Positions 59,528 to 64,000 of a DNA stretch of 64,000 nucleotides are shown in pieces. Source of the stretch: Oreohelix idahoensis (taxonomy: Eukaryota > Mollusca > Gastropoda > Stylommatophora > Oreohelicidae); contig JAMPIV010008519.1 in the NCBI GenBank assembly GCA_024509875.1, positions 1-64,000 on the forward strand. The letters run 5' to 3'. Within the stretch, counting starts at the first letter, position 1, and each line of letters opens with the position of its first letter. The position numbers and the translations under genes were made by a program. The notes beneath the pieces were generated by a model that saw only the letters and a list, made by a program, of their open reading frames with translations, searched no databases and was not told where the DNA came from.

Positions 59528-60599
59528 TGTGCATTTCTATTGATTAATCCACCTGTAATATAGGAAGTGTGTAGATGTGTTAGAAAATTACAGTGTGTTG
59601 CTGATGAACTTACAGGCCTGTGTGTAATTCTGGAGGCAAAGCCAACCTTGGGAAATATTCAAAATACTTGAGAATGATGGCCAAAGTGTGTCTGTAAGTT
59701 TGGAAAGGTATTTAAAGAAGTAGTTCTTAATGGAATGAGACACATATCAGGAACAGAAGGAAGGATGAAAGGAATTGGATTACTCTATAGTTTGATATAT
59801 TACTTAGTAGTTTTATTAACGACCAAATTATTGTAGGGAGGCGGATCATGGGAAAAGGCTTATAAATAAGGATGTAGAAGAAATTTATGATCACAGTGAA
59901 CTGAATTGATGGTTGCTACTATATTATATCTTGTGCATCTGCTAGAACTCTCTCTGAAACTGTCTATCATCCCCATCTGTGTCATAGAGGGATAGTGATA
60001 GAAAAATACAGGGATTGCATTTAACTTCGTTTGAGATTTATCCTGTAAACCTAACAAATATACAAGAGGCATCTCTTACTGAGGTTACGACGGATGCAGT
60101 GCCGGTCTATGTCAGAGGGCCAGACATCTCGTGAACACCACTTGGAAGAATTACAGAAATTAATTCTATCCAACATCAGAGAGAGCCATCTTCGGTGACT
60201 CAGATAAGTTGCCCACAAAGGCAACTGTACAGCATATCCCTGTTAACCAAAAATAAAATTAACATTTTGTGATGACGATAGCAGTGTAGATATTCAATCA
60301 GAACTGTGAAATTCACTATTACTTAATCAGAGAGAGAGAGAGAGACCAACCAAGCAAGACTTTCTCCATAGTAATAGACATTTTAACTCAGTGAAAGACT
60401 TTGTTGAACATTTTATTATTTATTTAATGTTGTAATATGATTTCTTTTAAAGCTTTTCAAACAGAAAAGAGTAACTGTACAAATAAATTGTAAATATTTA
60501 CCAGCAGACTTACTTAAATTCTTTAAGTTAAGTTACATTCCTTGTTGGTGAATTTAATTAAATAATTACCCCTAGCAGAGTTAATAACAATAATAATTA
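59523..60599. other. No gene recognised
   Basis: AT-rich; a short (AG)8 run lies near 60330. No gene. Confidence 0.5.
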
Positions 60600-60860
60600 C
60601 CATATTAACAGAGGAGGATCTGGAGAGGTAGCAGATAAGGACTCAGAGTATTACATTACCATCTTCTCTGGGAACTTATACAGCTTGACCCTAACCTTTT
60701 GTTGTATACACACCCTTACTCTTTTCAGAGGAGGGGGTATTACTGATAAGACCAGACTCTTATCTGGCACTATCCTGGTATCATCTGATACACCTTTATG
60801 TCCAAGATATCTTATCAACTTCAATAACAACCTACCCTCTCCAGACATAAACAATGAACC
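60600..60860 (-). repeat. rep-H, copy 2 (minus)
   Basis: Minus-strand frame YLGHKGVSDDTRIVPDK, then PPPLKRVRV and LSATSPDPP aligns with copy 1 at 55620-55890. Both DNA and frame are conserved through about 250 bases. Confidence 0.5.
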
Positions 60861-60984
60861 GAAAATCCCAAATACTGTCAGGGGTGGGAAAAAAGGAAAG
60901 TGAAGAGCACGGAATAAATTACAGGATGGCACAGGTAAATGTGACGATCGATGTTATTTTGTCACAGTAACTAAGAGGCAAGAA

Positions 60985-61310
60985 TCACTCACTCACTCAC
61001 TCACTCACTCATTCAGACGCAGACACGGAGAAGCTTTAATCTCTCAGAAGCTCTCAAACATACATAGCATACGCTTGTTTGTGCAGTCAGCTCAATAAAA
61101 TTTCACTCAACTCAGATAAACACACGCATACGCACACACAATTGAGAGACATTAATCAGGTAACGACACACTCGGATAAACGTACCCAGCTCAGAGACAT
61201 GGGTAAAATATTCACAAACTCAGATAAACAGACACACACAAACCCAGGGACATGAAAATATTAATCACACACTCAAATAAATAAAGACACATACTCTGAT
61301 AACCACAGCA
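60985..61310. repeat. (CACT)n and degenerate CA-rich repeats
   Basis: About seven CACT units (60985-61012), then irregular units of about 60-70 bases containing CTCAGATAAAC and a CACACAC or ACATTAATC element. Similar sequence surrounds the LINE-D copy 2 insertion near 51300-51428 and 54900-55020. Confidence 0.7.
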
Positions 61311-61369
61311 CATAATAAATGGTGTTGGAAGGGGAAGACTAAACAAAAAAATTTGTAGAATCCACCAAA

Positions 61370-62160
61370 ACAAAGATGAGAGCTGATCCCATAAATGCGA
61401 TATCAACAGAAAAACCCATCTATACTGTGCACAAGCTCCAACGCTTCTCCGAAATGATATAAAACATGACTGGTATTGAGAGAAAAATGAGCCAGACTGC
61501 AGCATATAGAAGAGCCATAACTACAAAATATATGGAGAAATATTACCCAAGCAACACCTGGATTCATGCCTACACAGATGGATCAGCAACAAATGAAACA
61601 GAAGATGTAGTTGGACTAGTGTTGCTTTACGTAAGCACCGGTACACAAAAAAGATGTCAGTGGCAGCAGGAAATTCTTAAGTAACTTCAGAGCAGAGGCA
61701 AGGGCCTTAAAAACTGCTGCAGAGGTTCTAATAGCAGAGGACAGCACTGAGAGACAAGTTACTTTCTTTCAGTAATTGCAACGCTGAAGAGGCAGAATAA
61801 TGCAGACCTGGATGACCTAAGAGTAATACTCATCAAACTGAGCCAGCGATTTAAAACAGTTGTAGTACAGTGGATACCAGCTCATTGCCGCGTCTCTGGC
61901 AATGAAGAAGCTGACAGATTGGCAAAGAAAGGTGGAAAGCTACCTCAGCCTGACTCAAATAGAACTTTCGAAGAGGCAAAAAGTTTTATCAGATGCAGAT
62001 ACAGAAACAAATGGGAAGTGGAAAATCCAGGCCACACATAAAATGATGCATATTACCAGCTCAGCAGAAGAGAATAAATGGTAAATCTTCTCAGATTGAT
62101 AGGACGCATTTTCCACGTATCATATAGACATTCTTTGACACGTACAGAGTTTTTAAAAAA
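61370..62160 (+). pseudogene. LINE-F RNase H domain and C-terminus, copy 2
   Basis: Plus-strand remains parallel to 18235-19260. YMEKYYPSNTWIHAYTDGSAT carries the first RNase H aspartate (near 61575); a damaged RAEA(R)ALKTAAE-like stretch near 61700 covers the glutamate; VVQWIPAHCRVSGNEEADRL (near 61865-61920) keeps the histidine and final aspartate. FEEAKSFIRCRYRNKW and a DAYYQLSRRE-like tail follow. Stops after WQQEILK and frame changes near 61735, 61900 and 62038 inactivate it. The RT is absent. Confidence 0.85.
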
Positions 62161-62169
62161 ATTTTTTCA

Positions 62170-62335
62170 ATCAAATATGCTTTGATTCGGCACCCAGTTT
62201 ATTATAGAGCTGGCAACTTCGTGACGTAAAACAAATTGCTACATTAAACACATCTGCAATAGCACATGACTATTCTGATGCAGGATTTCTGCAAGGGGAG
62301 CAGTTACAATGGTAGGGCCATGCTCAAATTTTGTG
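62170..62335 (+). repeat. rep-K (plus)
   Basis: GAGCTGGCAACTTCGTGACG, AAACAAATTGCTACATTAAA and GATTTCTGCAAGGGGAGCAG match the rep-K core. It abuts the LINE-F fragment. Confidence 0.65.
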
Positions 62336-62399
62336 TGTAAGTGAGAGTTTGATGCCAACGATCAGTGCTTGTATACGCGTGGTAATCTGTGGATTGTCC

Positions 62400-62740
62400 T
62401 AATGTGAATATTAGTCGGACCGGGTGATGCAGGATCAAACCCGGGCGACGGCATTTGAGGATTTTTCGTCGACCGGGATTTGGACTGGATTAATTCGAGA
62501 CCTGGCGAGGACATTTGAAGGAGTGTCGTCGACCAGAGATTGGCGGCTCCTGAGCCGACCCAGCTCTAATGGGTACCTCCGAAATCGGCGAGTATCTGCC
62601 TGAATGGTGAGGGACACCTGTCTCTGTACAAGAAAAAAGGGATACTCACGTAAAATCAATGTCAGGTTAGACATTAATAATAACCTGAGATTTCGCCTCG
62701 AGTATTAGCGGGTGTACGAAAAAAAAAAACAAAAAAAAAC
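62400..62740 (+). repeat. Diverged tRNA-like SINE
   Basis: Contains GATCAAACCCGGGCGACGGC (near 62432), comparable to GTTCAAACCCGGGCGTCGGC in the SINE at 33555-33850, and a downstream A-rich end near 62720-62740. The body differs, and no target duplication was found. Confidence 0.5.
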
Positions 62741-63099
62741 TTCCGACTCGACAGCAGAATAGGCTGGCAATACGGGTTTAATTGTATAGACCATGATTTG
62801 TCTAGACACAGGCAGTCGAGTTGCAACAAGTCATGTGATACAAGAGATCGGCAGAGTCTTATAAACTAAATAATCAGACTTCCGAATTACTTGGGATAGG
62901 TGATTATAGTTAAACGCAATCTTGGAATATATTTTGAAGAGTGAGCAGGAAGAGTGATATAGGTGATATATGACTGTTTGAATTTTTCAAACACATGAGT
63001 CATGGAAAATATTAAATGAGAACAAGTTGTCATAACATTAAGTTTTGAATGTATTGGCTGGCATTATGGCGCGAATAAACCTACGCGTTGATTGGGAGT
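62741..63099. other. No gene recognised
   Basis: No recognised feature. Confidence 0.5.
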
Positions 63100-63670
63100 T
63101 TGTAAAAAACGCCAGGTGGTAGCGTGGGCCGGGAACCTACGATATAACGTAGAAGAAGTTTGACATACGGCACTGAATTCCAGAAATCCTCAACGTAGGC
63201 AGATCGGACTTTGCCACAGAAAAATATAGAGTTGGATTCTGAATTTATAGGACCGGACAAAACGTATTAAGAGCATCTCTGTACACCAGTAGAAAACTCT
63301 CCAATATTAATACGGAACCCGGAATTTTACAGGACCACTCACAAGTCACAGAGGGATTCTGAAATACAAATAATACCCCAGACGCGTGTTCGAGGCATCT
63401 GTGTTAAGTTGCCAAGATTATTCTACTGAACAAGAAATCTATCATCCCTATTGGGATAAGTTGTAAACATAAATTTTATGCTGTGAATTTGACATGTTTA
63501 TACTTGCTAGAGGTGTTAAAGATTCATTCTAGGCTGACAACATCAGCATGTGACAAGGATACATTCATGAACCACCACAGCAAGCGCTAGGGATTGCTTC
63601 ATGTTAGTTCTCACGGAAGAACCAAAAGCAGAGGTAAGCCCAGACTCAGAATGGAGCAGGGAGTGAGTAA
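63100..63670 (+). repeat. rep-N dispersed repeat, copy 2
   Basis: Matches 27900-28460, clearest at GTGAATTTGACATGTTTATA, CACCACAGCAAGCGCTAGGG and GCAGAGGTAAGCCCAGACTC. The 5' part is only loosely similar. Confidence 0.6.
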
Positions 63671-64000
63671 TAATTCTATCAACCTGTGCATAGTTGTATA
63701 TTATCATTTTGTGAATGTATGTAAACTTAATATGTTCCTTCAGGCGCAAGCCACTGCCGCTGTCCAGTTACACATTTTTCCTTAAATTAACTGACAAACT
63801 GGTGATTTTCATCCCATGCCCTGAGTGATATTATATATGCTCAGGAAGAGTAAAAAATCTGAGAAAACAAACAGCTGACGGACTGCGGGAAAAGGCGCCT
63901 GATTAATATCAGGCAAACAAATACTAAGCAGCGGAATTTGTTCCATGTATTCCCTCTAAAGTTGTTGGTACCTGCACGAAGCGACTTGACTATTTGTGGT
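63671..64000. other. No gene recognised
   Basis: No recognised feature to the end of the window. Confidence 0.5.

Overview
This window is repeat-dense DNA from an invertebrate animal nuclear genome. It contains no operons, no bacterial-type genes and no convincing host exon. Nearly all recognisable coding sequence comes from transposable elements: APE-type endonuclease/reverse transcriptase LINEs, a LINE with an RNase H domain, and hAT, mariner-like and CACTG-ended DNA transposons. Long (TA)n arrays and tRNA-derived SINEs fill much of the rest. The LINE mix recalls mollusc or arthropod genomes, but the species cannot be assigned from sequence alone.

Layout. 1-4.3 kb: a LINE 3' fragment, a (TA)n array and otherwise featureless DNA. 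4.3-8.5 kb: an almost intact RTE-like LINE (minus strand) bounded on both sides by (TA)n, facing a 5'-truncated, near-identical copy tail to tail. 8.5-18 kb: two related LTR-like repeats, minisatellites, a foldback-element arm and a LINE fragment. 18.2-25.1 kb: one degenerate RNase H-type LINE (minus) broken by three later insertions: a 2.45 kb solo-LTR-like element, a 70 bp LINE scrap, and a 2,178 bp CACTG-ended transposon with its own transposase-like gene. 26-33 kb: tandem repeats, a mariner-like deletion derivative and a 1.63 kb element with 160 bp inverted repeats. 33-41 kb: a SINE with a perfect target duplication, a minisatellite that grew from LINE coding sequence, a large (CTT)n tract, and a LINE nested in another LINE. 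41-44 kb: a 2 kb foldback element with a 600 bp insertion. 45-55 kb: two copies of one LINE family, one split by the second solo-LTR-like element and the other split by a 2,458 bp hAT transposon. 55-64 kb: promoter-like repeats, a short retroposon, a second RNase H LINE fragment and further dispersed repeats.

The main value of the window is its layered insertion record. At least seven insertions can be delimited to the base because target-site duplications flank them or because the empty site can be read in an interrupted LINE. The most notable element is the CACTG-ended transposon at 22825-25002. It joins an arthropod/cnidarian-type 'uncharacterised protein' family to defined terminal inverted repeats and a 3 bp duplication, which makes it a probable CMC (CACTA-like) superfamily transposon.

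Repeat family names used below (LINE-A to LINE-F, LTR-E, FB-A, rep-K and so on) are local labels. Identities were judged by eye; no database search was run.
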